The notes beneath the pieces were generated by a model. That model saw only the letters and a list, made by a program, of their open reading frames with translations, did no database searches and was not told where the DNA came from. From Mesorhizobium sp. AR10 (GTDB taxonomy: Bacteria > Pseudomonadota > Alphaproteobacteria > Rhizobiales > Rhizobiaceae): a stretch of DNA of 64,000 nucleotides. The position numbers and the translations under genes are program-made. Positions 46,618 to 55,141 of the stretch are shown piece by piece. The DNA lies in NCBI RefSeq assembly GCF_024746795.1, contig NZ_CP080524.1:1116001-1180000 (forward strand). The letters run 5' to 3'. The first letter of the stretch is position 1. Each line of letters begins with the position of its first letter.

Positions 46618-47025
46618 TCAGCCAGCGCTGTCCGCAGCCAGTCTGCGCAGCAAATCCATCGCTTCCTCCGCCCGGTCGGCCGGCACGAACAGATGGTCGT
46701 GATAAAAAGCCGAGACCGGATTGACGCCCATGCCGGCGGTGGCGAGCCGGGCGGTGATGGCGGCGAGGAAGCCGACCGCCTCCAGCGACGAATGGATGTT
46801 CAGCGTGATCATGCGGCTCGGGAATACGCCGTCCAGGCCAGCCGCCTCGGCCTCGTCTTCAAGCACGATCAGCGTCGTGCCCTCGCGCTCGCGAAACTGC
46901 ATCACCGGCTCGAGATTGTCGGGCACGGGTGCGCCGGGTGCCAGGGTGACGAAGACATGGACGCCGGCAAGCAGTTCGGGCGTCATCGTCGCCAGCAGTT
47001 TTTTCAGATCGGTCTCGCCGGCCAT
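46618..47025 (-). CDS. ACT-domain protein (DUF2241-type)
   Basis: The 135-residue protein has an N-terminal part (DLKKLLATMTPELLAGVHVF) and a C-terminal ACT fold with RMITLNIHSSLEAVGFLAAI and the GMGVNPVSAFYHDHLFVP strand. ACT domains bind amino acids to regulate metabolism; this small stand-alone type has no defined target. The ATG at 47025 gives MAGETDLKKL; the frame is open further upstream. It ends three bases after the frameshifted GNAT gene, convergently. Confidence 0.82.
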   Translation of the reverse strand: MAGETDLKKLLATMTPELLAGVHVFVTLAPGAPVPDNLEPVMQFREREGTTLIVLEDEAEAAGLDGVFPSRMITLNIHSSLEAVGFLAAITARLATAGMGVNPVSAFYHDHLFVPADRAEEAMDLLRRLAADSAG

Positions 47026-47218
47026 CGTTTGCTTCCACATGTTTTCGCGATCGGGGCAGCGATCGCTTAAGCGTCCTCGGTCTGCTGGCTTCGATAGCGC
47101 GCATCGCTCTACCCCTGCAAGACGACATTGCCATGTCGTTGGCGGCTGAGCTTGTCCGTCTGTGCCATCGCACAATAGAAGGGTTCAGGACCAGCGCCGG
47201 TGCGCCAGAGGTATTTTT

Positions 47219-48120
47219 ATGATCGTCCGCCCGCGCCCGGGATTCCTGCATCTGTTCTTCATCATGCGCGGCTCGGTGGTGCCGCGCATCCTGCCGCAGA
47301 TTTTCGGCTTCGGCCTCTATGGCGCGCTGGTGGTGCTGGCCGTCCGGGCGCTGAAACTCGACTTCGGCAATGCCGGCACCGCACCCTTCGCCCTGCTCGG
47401 CGTGGCGCTGTCGATCTATCTCGGCTTCCGCAACAACGCCGCCTACGACCGCTGGTGGGAGGCGCGCAAGCTGTGGGGCCAGCTGGTCTTCGACATCCGC
47501 AATTTGGCCCGCGCCTCGACCGGGCTGGTCGAAGACCGGACCGAACTGCGTGGTTGATGGAAGCGATTGCCTTTTGCCACTTCCTGCGCGGCTTGCTCAG
47601 ACGAGTGGACGCCACAGCTGAAGCACGCGCGTTCATCGGCGACGAGGTCGAAGAGGCTGCCAAGGCTGCCAACGCCCCCGACGCCATGGTGCGGCGGATG
47701 GGCGGACGTATCGCAGCACTCCGCAAGGCCGGCGCCATCGACACCATCGGCTACCGCATCCTCGACGAGCGGCTGTCGGAAATCGCCGCTGCGCAGGCCG
47801 GCTGCGAGCGCATCATGGGAACGCCGTTGCCCTTTGCCTACACGCTGCTCCTGCAGCGCACGGCCTACATCTTCTGCCTGCTGCTGCCGTTCGGGATGGC
47901 CTCGGCCGCCGGCTGGGCGACGCCGCTGTTCACGGCGCTGATCGCCTATACCTTCTTCGGCCTCGATGCGCTGTCGGAAGAGCTCGAGGATCCGTTCGGC
48001 ACCGAGGCCAACGACCTTGCGCTTGATGGCCTGTGCCGCGTCTGCGAGATCTCGGTGTTCGAGGCGCTGGGCGAGCCGCCGCCGAAGATGATCGCGGCCG
48101 AGAAGTTTTATTTCTCTTAA
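47219..48120 (+). pseudogene. Bestrophin/UPF0187 (YneE-like) membrane channel gene, frameshifted
   Basis: The first frame (47219-47557) encodes the bestrophin N-terminus: two membrane spans (LPQIFGFGLYGALVVLAVRA, FALLGVALSIYLGFRNN) and the hallmark NAAYDRWWEARKLWGQLV. It stops at a TGA at 47555-47557 after EDRTELRG. The rest of the family sequence continues in another frame from WLMEAIAFCHFLRG (about 47550) to 48120 with RIMGTPLPFAYTLLLQRTAY, two more spans and LSEELEDPFGTEANDLAL. One base appears to be missing near 47550. AGAGG precedes the ATG at 47219. Confidence 0.8.
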
Positions 48121-48261
48121 GGCAGCTTACTCCGGTGCGGCGCGTCAACGCCGCCCCGGCGCCAAAAAGATTCCGGCACGTGTCGGATCGCCGACCCGTG
48201 CCCCGTCCTTGGTTCAACTCTGGCGAAGACAGCCAGTGCTCGAACCAATGGAGGAAACCAA

Positions 48262-48672
48262 ATGTCAATCTCTCAAACCGCACCCGCCTCGACTGCTGCC
48301 CTGTGGACCGGCCGCGTGCTCGGCGCCATCATCGTGCTGTTCATGATCTTCGACGGCGTCATCAAACTGCCGCCGCTCGATGTCGTCACGCAGACGATGG
48401 TGCCGCTTGGCTGGCCGGCCGATGCCAATGTTGCGCGCCTGCTCGGCATTGTCGGGCTGATCTCGATCGCGCTCTATGCGCTGCCGCGCACCTCGGCGCT
48501 CGGCGCCATCCTGCTCACCGGCTATCTCGGCGGCGCCATCGCCACCAATATGCGTATCGGCAGCCCGCTGTTTTCGCACACGCTGTTCGGCGTCTATCTT
48601 GGCATCATCCTGTGGGGCGGATTGTATCTGCGCGATCCCCGGGTGCGTGCCCTGATCCCGTTCAGCCGATAA
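48262..48672 (+). CDS. DoxX-like membrane protein
   Basis: A 136-residue protein with four membrane spans (WTGRVLGAIIVLFMIFDGVI, LLGIVGLISIALYALP, LGAILLTGYLGGAIATNMRI, LFGVYLGIILWGGLYL) of the DoxX-like family. GGAGGAAACC precedes the ATG. Function is unknown; the SRPBCC gene follows 23 bases later, so the two are probably co-transcribed. Confidence 0.82.
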   Translation: MSISQTAPASTAALWTGRVLGAIIVLFMIFDGVIKLPPLDVVTQTMVPLGWPADANVARLLGIVGLISIALYALPRTSALGAILLTGYLGGAIATNMRIGSPLFSHTLFGVYLGIILWGGLYLRDPRVRALIPFSR

Positions 48673-48695
48673 GCCCAACCGAAAAGGAAAAGGAA

Positions 48696-49223
48696 ATGCT
48701 CACCACCATTCTTGTCATCCTGGTTGTGCTGATCGCCGCCTTGCTCATCTATGCCGCGACACGGCCGGACAGTTTCACCGTCAGCCGCGCGACCAGCATC
48801 AACGCATCACCCGAAGCCATCTTTCCAATGATCAACGATTTCAGGCGCTGGAGCCTGTGGTCGCCCTACGAGAAACTCGACCCCGAAATGAAGCGCACGT
48901 TCTCTGGCAACGATAGCGGCAAGGGCGCCGCCTATGCCTGGCACAGCGGCGGCAAGGCCGGCATCGGCCGCATGGAAATCACGAATTCGGTGCCGTCTTC
49001 GCTGATCGCGCTGAAGCTCGACTTCGAGAAACCGTTCAAGGCCAACAACACCGTCGACTTCATCCTGACGCCGAGCGGCAACGCCACTGCCGTGTCGTGG
49101 GCCATGCACGGCCGCTACCCGTTCATCGCCAAGCTGATGGGCGTGTTCATGAACTTCGACAGGCTGGTCGGCAAGGATTTCGAGGTAGGACTCGCCAATC
49201 TGAAAAACGCTGCCGAAAAATAG
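48696..49223 (+). CDS. SRPBCC-family protein with N-terminal membrane anchor
   Basis: The 175-residue protein has an N-terminal membrane segment (TTILVILVVLIAALLIYAAT) followed by an SRPBCC/START-like ligand-binding fold (about 27-172; INASPEAIFPMINDFRRWSL, then GMEITNSVPSS-like RMEITNSVPSSLIALKLDF). Such proteins bind hydrophobic ligands; this type is often paired with DoxX-like genes. AAAAGG precedes the ATG. It follows the DoxX gene on the same strand. Confidence 0.82.
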   Translation: MLTTILVILVVLIAALLIYAATRPDSFTVSRATSINASPEAIFPMINDFRRWSLWSPYEKLDPEMKRTFSGNDSGKGAAYAWHSGGKAGIGRMEITNSVPSSLIALKLDFEKPFKANNTVDFILTPSGNATAVSWAMHGRYPFIAKLMGVFMNFDRLVGKDFEVGLANLKNAAEK

Positions 49224-49321
49224 GGCGATCGGTTCGTCATTTCCCTGACGGATCAAATTTCGCTTTCGTGCGTTATCGATCCCAAGGTGGGTAAGCTGTT
49301 TGCCTTTGGAGAGGAACGACG

Positions 49322-49588
49322 ATGATGAAGAAAACCATGCTTTTGCTGGCGCTGCTGCTACCACTCGGCGCCTGTTCGCAGACGGAAAAGGGTGCCGCGG
49401 TTGGTGGCCTGGGTGGTGCGGCGATAGGCGCTGCCGTGGCAAATGATCCGGTACAGGGGGCTGTCGTTGGTGGTGCCGTTGGTGCCGTCGCAGGGTCCCT
49501 CATCGGCCGCGCCAGTGAAACCGGCCAGTGCCGCTATCGCGATCGTTACGGTCGCACATACATCGCTCGTTGCCCACAGGGCTATTGA
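49322..49588 (+). CDS. Glycine-zipper lipoprotein (17-kDa-antigen-like)
   Basis: The 88-residue precursor has a lipoprotein signal with lipobox LPLGAC, so it should be anchored in the outer or inner membrane. Two Gly/Ala-rich zipper segments follow (GGLGGAAIGAAVA and GAVVGGAVGAVAGSLIG), then a polar end with two cysteines (GQCRYRDRYGRTYIARC). GGAGAGG lies before the ATG. A bidirectional terminator follows, shared with rpsP. Confidence 0.85.
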   Translation: MMKKTMLLLALLLPLGACSQTEKGAAVGGLGGAAIGAAVANDPVQGAVVGGAVGAVAGSLIGRASETGQCRYRDRYGRTYIARCPQGY

Positions 49589-49603
49589 TCGGCGACATAC
49601 AGC

Positions 49604-49630
49604 AAACGGCGGGCCTGGGCCCGCCGTTTT
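49604..49630. terminator. Bidirectional terminator between lipoprotein gene and rpsP
   Basis: AACGGCGGGC-CTGG-GCCCGCCGTT has A residues before and T residues after the stem, so it can end transcripts from both sides. It stands between the two convergent stop codons. Confidence 0.85.
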
Positions 49631-49650
49631 CGTAGGACGATGAAAGTGAA

Positions 49651-50052
49651 TTACTCGGCGGTGGCGGCTTCCGCCTCGGCCGGTGCAGCGGCTGCTGCGG
49701 CAACAGCGGCGGCGGCGTCTTCCTGTGCCTTCTTCAAAAGGGCAGCGCGTTCCTGCGCCTTCTTGCCCGGCTCGGCCTTCTTCGGGTTGGAACGAGCCTC
49801 ACGCTTGACCAGGCCGGCTTCGTCGAGGAAGCGCAGCACGCGATCGGTCGGCTGGGCGCCGTGCGACAGCCAATGCTTGACGCGGTCGGCATCGACCTTG
49901 ACGCGTTCGCCATCCTTGGGCAGCAGCGGGTTCCACGAGCCGAGCGACTCAATGAAACGGCCGTCGCGCGGCGAACGCGCGTCGGCAACGACGACGTGGT
50001 AGTAAGGACGCTTCTTCGAGCCCGCACGGGCCAGTCTGATCTTCAACGGCAT
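49651..50052 (-). CDS. rpsP: 30S ribosomal protein S16
   Basis: S16 binds 16S rRNA early in 30S assembly. The first 85 residues of the 133 are the S16 core ([20 protein letters not shown], then [14 protein letters not shown] and [19 protein letters not shown]). The remaining 45 residues are an Ala/Lys/Glu extension typical of rhizobial S16. GGAG lies before the ATG. It is 106 bases downstream of the chorismate mutase gene, with a palindromic repeat between. The usual rimM-trmD-rplS do not follow here. Confidence 0.96.
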   Translation of the reverse strand: MPLKIRLARAGSKKRPYYHVVVADARSPRDGRFIESLGSWNPLLPKDGERVKVDADRVKHWLSHGAQPTDRVLRFLDEAGLVKREARSNPKKAEPGKKAQERAALLKKAQEDAAAAVAAAAAAPAEAEAATAE

Positions 50053-50105
50053 TTCTTTTCTCCTAAAAACTCTGATTTCGTTGGTTGGCTACGGCTTTGC
50101 TTTTG

Positions 50106-50153
50106 TGCATGTCGTTAATCCCAAAACCGCTGCGCATTTTTGGGCGACATGCA
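50106..50153. repeat. TGCATGTCG palindromic element, copy 2
   Basis: TGCATGTCGTTAATCCCAAA and TTTTTGGGCGACATGCA are the reverse complement of the element at 12717-12763. It stands between the chorismate mutase stop and the rpsP start, inside a presumed operon. Confidence 0.75.
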
Positions 50154-50158
50154 CCGTC

Positions 50159-50485
50159 TCAGCCGGTTTTCGTCACGCCGTTGGAAGCGGCGATCTGTTC
50201 GTGGTGTCTGATCACTTCGCGGACGACGAAGTTGAGGAATTTCTCCGCGAAATCCGGGTCGAGATGGGCATCCTTCGCCAGCTGGCGAAGGCGGGCGATC
50301 TGCTGCTGCTCGCGTGCCGGATCGGCCGGCGGCAGGCCATGCGCGGCCTTCAACACGCCAACCGCCTTGGTGCAGCGGAAGCGCTCGGCCAGCATGTGGA
50401 TGAGTGCTGCGTCGATGTTGTCGATCGAGGCGCGATAGTCGGCCAGAACGGTGCGCGCGTCGGCCATGTCCTTTTCCTCGTTCAT
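50159..50485 (-). CDS. Chorismate mutase (AroQ type)
   Basis: Chorismate mutase converts chorismate to prephenate for phenylalanine and tyrosine. The 108-residue all-helical protein has the AroQ pattern: YRASIDNIDAALIHMLAERF with the Arg/Asp/Arg of helix 1, then KAVGVLKAAHGLPPADPARE, and LNFVVREVIRHHE at the end with conserved Gln/Arg positions. The ATG at 50485 has GAGGG before it. It starts seven bases after ffh, so translation is tied to a gene of the protein-export pathway, an arrangement also known in rhizobia. Confidence 0.85.
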   Translation of the reverse strand: MNEEKDMADARTVLADYRASIDNIDAALIHMLAERFRCTKAVGVLKAAHGLPPADPAREQQQIARLRQLAKDAHLDPDFAEKFLNFVVREVIRHHEQIAASNGVTKTG

Positions 50486-50492
50486 GGCGCCC

Positions 50493-52118
50493 TCACTTCT
50501 TCTTGCCGAGGCCGGGCAGTCCGCCGCCGCCCAGGCCCGGCAGTCCACCGGGAAGCTTCATGCCGCCGGGCAATCCGGGCAGGCCGCCGCCGGGAAGACC
50601 GCCGGGTGGGCCCTTCATACCGCCGAGACCGGCCGCCTGCGCCTGCTTCTGCAAGGCTTCGAGCTGCTTGGGGTCCATCTTCGACAGGTCGGGCATGCCG
50701 CCGCCCATCATGCCGCCACCCAGGCCGCCTGGGCCGCCCATGCCGGGCATCATGCCGCCGATGCCCATCTTCTGGGCCAGCCCGCCCATCATGCCGCGCA
50801 TGAGGCCACCGCCTTTGCCCTTGCCGCCCATCGCCTTCATCATGTCGGCCATGCCGCGGTGCATTTTCAGCAGCTTGTTGATCTCGGCCGCATCGGTGCC
50901 GGAGCCGGCGGCGATGCGCTTCTTGCGCGAGTGTTTCAGCATGTCCGGGTTGGCGCGCTCGGCCTTGGTCATCGACGAGATGATGGCGAGCTGGCGGCCG
51001 AACATCTTGTCGTCGAGACCGGCGGCGGCCATCTGGTCCTTCATCTTGCCCATGCCGGGCATCATGCCCATGATGCCGCCCATACCGCCCATCTTCGACA
51101 TCTGCTGAAGCTGGCCGGCGAGGTCGTTGAGGTCGAACTTGCCCGACTGCATCTTCTTGGCCATCGCCGCCGCCTGCTCGGCGTCGATGTTTTCGGCGGC
51201 CTTTTCGACCAGCGAGACAATATCGCCCATGCCGAGGATGCGGTCGGCGATACGCTTGGGGTGGAATTCCTCCAGCCCATCCATTTTCTCGCCGGTACCG
51301 ATCAGCTTGATCGGCTTGCCGGTGACGGCGCGCATGGAAAGGGCAGCACCGCCGCGGCCGTCGCCGTCCATGCGGGTCAGCACAAGGCCGGTGATGCCGA
51401 CACGCTCGTCGAAGCTTTTCGCCAGGTTGACGGCATCCTGGCCGGTCAGTGAATCGGCAACCAGCAGGATCTCGTGCGGCGACGACACCTTCTTGATGTC
51501 GGCCATCTCGACCATCAGCGGCTCGTCGATATGGGTGCGGCCGGCGGTGTCGAGAATGACGACGTCATGGCCGCCGAGCTTGGCCGCCTGCACGGCGCGC
51601 CGCGCGATGTCGACCGGTATCTGGCCCTCGACGATCGGCAGCGTCGCCACCTTGACCTGCTCGCCGAGCTGGCGGAGCTGCTCTTGCGCGGCGGGGCGCC
51701 GCGTGTCGAGCGAGGCCATCAGAACCTTCTTGTTCTGACGCTCGGTGAGACGCTTGGCGATCTTGGCCGAGGTCGTCGTCTTGCCGGAGCCCTGCAGGCC
51801 GACCATCATGATGACGACCGGAGCTGGCGCATTGAGGTCGATGGCGACGCCTTCGGCGCCGAGCATTTCGACCAGCTCGTCATGGACGATCTTGACGACC
51901 ATCTGGCCGGGCTTGATCGACTTCACCACGGCGGCGCCGATGGCCTTCTCGCGCACCTTGTCGGTGAAGGAGCGCACCACTTCCAGCGCCACGTCGGCCT
52001 CGAGCAGCGCACGGCGGACCTCGCGCAGCGCCGCCGAGACATCCGCCTCCGACAGCGCGCCGCGGCCGGTGAGGCCGTTCAGGATCGAACCAAGACGTTC
52101 CTGTAGCGATTCAAACAT
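50493..52118 (-). CDS. ffh: Signal recognition particle protein Ffh
   Basis: Ffh binds the SRP RNA and signal sequences and is the GTPase partner of FtsY. The 541-residue protein has the N domain (1-85), the G domain with GLQGSGKTTT (about 107-116), DTRRPAAQEQL, DTAGRTHIDE and TRMDGDGRGG, and the methionine-rich M domain (about 300-440). It then carries an extra roughly 80-residue Gly/Met/Pro-rich tail (GGLPGLPGGMKLPGGLPG). GGAAAGGA precedes the ATG. The gene heads a group with chorismate mutase and rpsP. Confidence 0.95.
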   Translation of the reverse strand: MFESLQERLGSILNGLTGRGALSEADVSAALREVRRALLEADVALEVVRSFTDKVREKAIGAAVVKSIKPGQMVVKIVHDELVEMLGAEGVAIDLNAPAPVVIMMVGLQGSGKTTTSAKIAKRLTERQNKKVLMASLDTRRPAAQEQLRQLGEQVKVATLPIVEGQIPVDIARRAVQAAKLGGHDVVILDTAGRTHIDEPLMVEMADIKKVSSPHEILLVADSLTGQDAVNLAKSFDERVGITGLVLTRMDGDGRGGAALSMRAVTGKPIKLIGTGEKMDGLEEFHPKRIADRILGMGDIVSLVEKAAENIDAEQAAAMAKKMQSGKFDLNDLAGQLQQMSKMGGMGGIMGMMPGMGKMKDQMAAAGLDDKMFGRQLAIISSMTKAERANPDMLKHSRKKRIAAGSGTDAAEINKLLKMHRGMADMMKAMGGKGKGGGLMRGMMGGLAQKMGIGGMMPGMGGPGGLGGGMMGGGMPDLSKMDPKQLEALQKQAQAAGLGGMKGPPGGLPGGGLPGLPGGMKLPGGLPGLGGGGLPGLGKKK

Positions 52119-52410
52119 TCGTTTTCCTTTCCCTGGCACCCGGATGGTGCCCGAGAGGTAATGCGTTCGCGCCAAGTGTCCAAACAAAAGAGCTTGTCCA
52201 AACAACGCCCGGGCAAGCGCAAAGCCAAAAAGCACCCGGGGGCGCTCAGCGCTGCCGGGTGTTGGCCTCCAGGATCGATTTACAGCACTTCACCTCCTGG
52301 GAGGTTTCGGCGTCCTGGTCGGCTTGCTCGGAGGGATACTCGTCGCGGATTTCGCGGCGTGTAGACAGGAAATCGGCCACAGAGTCAAGACGAGGACCGG
52401 ATATGGCCGC

Positions 52411-53352
52411 TCAAGCCAGCGCTTCACCGTCGAGGATTCGCGCGTAGAGATCGAGATAGCCCTTCGCGGTGCGGGCGATCGGGAACCGGTCGGCGGCCGA
52501 GTCCCGGCAGCGTTGCGGCGAAAAGCCAGCGATCGCGCCGAGGGCGGCGGCGAACTCGGCGTCAGTGTCGAAGAACAGCCCGGTGTCACCGTCGACGATC
52601 TCGGGCAGGGCACCGCGCGGGGTGGTCAGCACCGGCGTTCCGCACAGCATGGCCTCGACCGGCGCCATGCCGAACGGCTCTTCCCAGGCGATCGGGTTGA
52701 GGAAGGCCTTTGCCTCGCCCAGCAGGCGCAGCTTCTGGTCGCCGCCGACGACGCCATGGAAGCGGTAGCGCGGTCCAAGACTCCTGAAGAAGACGCGGTC
52801 GCGCCGGACCTGGCTGCGCATCAGCAGTTTCCAACGCGAGCCACCGGCGATATCGAGCGGAAAATCGAATTTCCTGGCGAGGTCGACGGCGCGATTGAGG
52901 TTCTTGCCGGCGCGCGCGATGCCGGCGAGGAACAGCAGGCGGTCGTTCTTCAGGCTGGCCAGCGGATAGGAATCCGTCGGAAAGCCGTTATAGACGAAGG
53001 TCTCCCTGCCGTGGTTGCGCGCGTGGCTGGCGCTGACGAAATTCCAGTTCGGATGCGTCCGGGGGTCGTTTGGGGTATAGCCGTGCTCGGTGTTGAGGGT
53101 CGGGTAGGGAACCTCGAGATACCAGCCGTTGAAATGGACGATGTGGGTGTCCGCCGGAATGGCAGCCCGGCATTGTGCTTCGGTCGATGCCTGCCGCACC
53201 TCGCAAAGCGGATGGCTCGAGCCGGTGCGGGCGACCAGCACGACGCGGTGACCGAGGCGGACCAGTTCGCTCGCCAGCCAGTCGACCTGACGCTCGGTGC
53301 CGCCATAGCCCTTGCTGGGGATCACCCCGCTCGCCACCAGCGTGATGCGCAT
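52411..53352 (-). CDS. Family-4-like glycosyltransferase
   Basis: The 313-residue protein has a GT-B fold: an N-terminal Rossmann domain with the Gly-rich loop GVIPSKGYGGTERQVDWLAS and a C-terminal donor-binding domain with FLNPIAWEEPFGMAPVEAML, the E-x7-E type motif of GT4 enzymes. The sugar and acceptor are unknown. Its ATG overlaps the CPBP protease stop by one base (TGATG), so the two genes are coupled. A 292-bp gap (52119-52410) separates it from ffh; that gap shows only an imperfect direct repeat TCCAAACAA and no gene. Confidence 0.85.
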   Translation of the reverse strand: MRITLVASGVIPSKGYGGTERQVDWLASELVRLGHRVVLVARTGSSHPLCEVRQASTEAQCRAAIPADTHIVHFNGWYLEVPYPTLNTEHGYTPNDPRTHPNWNFVSASHARNHGRETFVYNGFPTDSYPLASLKNDRLLFLAGIARAGKNLNRAVDLARKFDFPLDIAGGSRWKLLMRSQVRRDRVFFRSLGPRYRFHGVVGGDQKLRLLGEAKAFLNPIAWEEPFGMAPVEAMLCGTPVLTTPRGALPEIVDGDTGLFFDTDAEFAAALGAIAGFSPQRCRDSAADRFPIARTAKGYLDLYARILDGEALA

Positions 53353-54320
53353 CAGCCTGGACCGCCGGCGATGGAGACATCCGCCTCGACCTTCAGCGGC
53401 GAGCGCGGATGCAGCAGCAGCACGATCGTCAGCAGGCTGCAGACGATGCCGATCACGGCGATGAGGACGGCATCCGATGTCGTCCAGCCGGCGCCTTCGA
53501 GCGGCTTGGCGTTGAACAGGGCAAAGGAATTGTAGCTCTCCTGATGCGAGATCAGCAGGAACCCGGTCAAATTGTTGCCGAGATGGGCGCCGAAGGCCGC
53601 GCCGAGGTTGCCGGTCACGCAGACCAGAAGCGTCAGCAACAACGCGAAGGCGGCGATGGAGGCCAGCACGCAAGCATTGATGGCGGCCGACGAGGCCGAA
53701 CTCCAATGCATCGAGGTGAACAACAGTCCCGGCAGCAGGGCCCAGACAAAGGGGCTGCTGAACCGGTTGGCGAGACCCCGCAAGAGATAGCCGCGGAAAA
53801 GCGCTTCCTCGGACGATATCTGCAGCAGGGTCAAAGCAACAATCGGGATCAGGAACAGCAGCCATGACGACATGCTGATCGCACCGCGCGCGATCTCGGG
53901 CTGCAGGCAATAGAGCAGGATCTCGGACAACAGCGACGTGATCAGCACCGCGGCCAGACCCTTCACGAAGCCATCGCGCGAAACGCGGCGGCTGGTGCCG
54001 ATCAAGGCCAACAGGGGCTCGCGATGGATCCAGCGCATGGCAACCAACAGGCCGAGCCAGATGCCGCCGAACGAGGCAAGCGCGGTGAGAATCCCTGGCG
54101 GCGAGGCCAGAAAATTCTGCACGGCCCCGCCTGCCAGCGGGTCGCCTCCCATTGAGGCTTGCCAAATGATGAAGACATAGGTGCCGCCGAGCAGCACGGC
54201 CAAGGTTATTGCGACCCAGAACAGACAGACGATCGCCGCCCCGAGCAGCAGTCGCGGCAGGGTCGTCTTGTCGTTGGGAGTGTTTCGGTAGCGCTCGAAG
54301 GCGGTCGGATCTGATATCAC
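53352..54320 (-). CDS. CPBP-family intramembrane metalloprotease
   Basis: The 322-residue membrane protein has about eight spans and the CPBP/Abi motifs: SSEEALFRGYLLRG (Glu171, Glu172, Arg176), FTSMHW (His205) and a third motif GAHLGNNLTGF. These glutamate-type proteases are used in protein processing or membrane stress; the target is unknown. GTG at 54320 follows GGGGA and gives MISDPTAFERY; an ATG at 54347 is in frame. It is coupled to the glycosyltransferase gene. Confidence 0.82.
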   Translation of the reverse strand: MISDPTAFERYRNTPNDKTTLPRLLLGAAIVCLFWVAITLAVLLGGTYVFIIWQASMGGDPLAGGAVQNFLASPPGILTALASFGGIWLGLLVAMRWIHREPLLALIGTSRRVSRDGFVKGLAAVLITSLLSEILLYCLQPEIARGAISMSSWLLFLIPIVALTLLQISSEEALFRGYLLRGLANRFSSPFVWALLPGLLFTSMHWSSASSAAINACVLASIAAFALLLTLLVCVTGNLGAAFGAHLGNNLTGFLLISHQESYNSFALFNAKPLEGAGWTTSDAVLIAVIGIVCSLLTIVLLLHPRSPLKVEADVSIAGGPG

Positions 54321-54474
54321 GCGGTGTCCCCGGCAGGTGCTTCGCATGATCTATGGGATCGACCTCGTCCGCGCAATCATCACGGCGTGGCTTGGTTCAC
54401 GCCGGCGGCCAACCAGCGGTGAGGGATGAGCGGCCGCTATCTGTCGGCAGCGGCCGCCCTTGGGGTTGGTGGTA

Positions 54475-55077
54475 TCAACGCACCACGTACATGATGCGCC
54501 GTGTCTCCGGATCGACCAGCGCCGGCTGACCGTTCACATAGACATAGCGGTAGTTATAGTCCGGAATTTCGCGCAGCTCGACGGTGTCGGGCAAGGTTGC
54601 ACCCGTAACCACCTCGCCGTCGAGATAGACAGGTTCGAGCCGATTGGTGTCGACATAGGTGCGGACTTCGGCTGGCGGCCTGTCGATGGGATCCATGGGA
54701 TCGGCGGCTATGATCGCCCCGGTATAGGTGTCGGGATAATCGTTGCCGTCTTCGGGTGCAGTAACGACGGTGATCCCGGCGTCGGCCGGGCGGCGTGTCA
54801 GAACGACCTGACTGCCACCGAAATCGGCCGTCACATAGTCGGAATAGACCCAGCCCTGGCCGTTGGCTTCGGCGATGGTGCACCACTTGCTGTTTTCGAT
54901 GCAGCCATTGAGGGTCGCCGACTGGCCGGCAGTCAGCACGCCTATGACCGGGTATTGCGGACCGGGGCCGGCGCGCACGTTAAGATCGGCAACAGCCTTG
55001 ACGGCCGTATCGGCCAAGGCAACGCCCGACATGGCAACGAGCGCCCCGGCGACGGCCGGAAACAGTATGCGTTTCAT
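54475..55077 (-). CDS. Exported SH3-domain/DUF1236 protein
   Basis: The 200-residue protein has a signal peptide (MKRILFPAVAGALVAMSGVA), a bacterial SH3 domain (about 25-85; LNVRAGPGPQYPVIGVLTAG, then WVYSDYVTADF), an acidic linker and a DUF1236 domain at the end (DYNYRYVYVNGQPALVDPET). Proteins of this type are common exported proteins of Mesorhizobium and relatives, probably cell-wall associated. GGAGAG precedes the ATG. Confidence 0.88.
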   Translation of the reverse strand: MKRILFPAVAGALVAMSGVALADTAVKAVADLNVRAGPGPQYPVIGVLTAGQSATLNGCIENSKWCTIAEANGQGWVYSDYVTADFGGSQVVLTRRPADAGITVVTAPEDGNDYPDTYTGAIIAADPMDPIDRPPAEVRTYVDTNRLEPVYLDGEVVTGATLPDTVELREIPDYNYRYVYVNGQPALVDPETRRIMYVVR

Positions 55078-55141
55078 GATTTTCTCTCCGTTTTCGTACT
55101 CCCTCGCCAACGAAAACGACGCCAAGCCTTATGCGTTCCGG

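Noticed and set aside
52161..52364. 67-residue frame between ffh and the glycosyltransferase
   Set aside because: Basic and Pro-rich composition with no recognisable start or family; likely chance in leader DNA of ffh.
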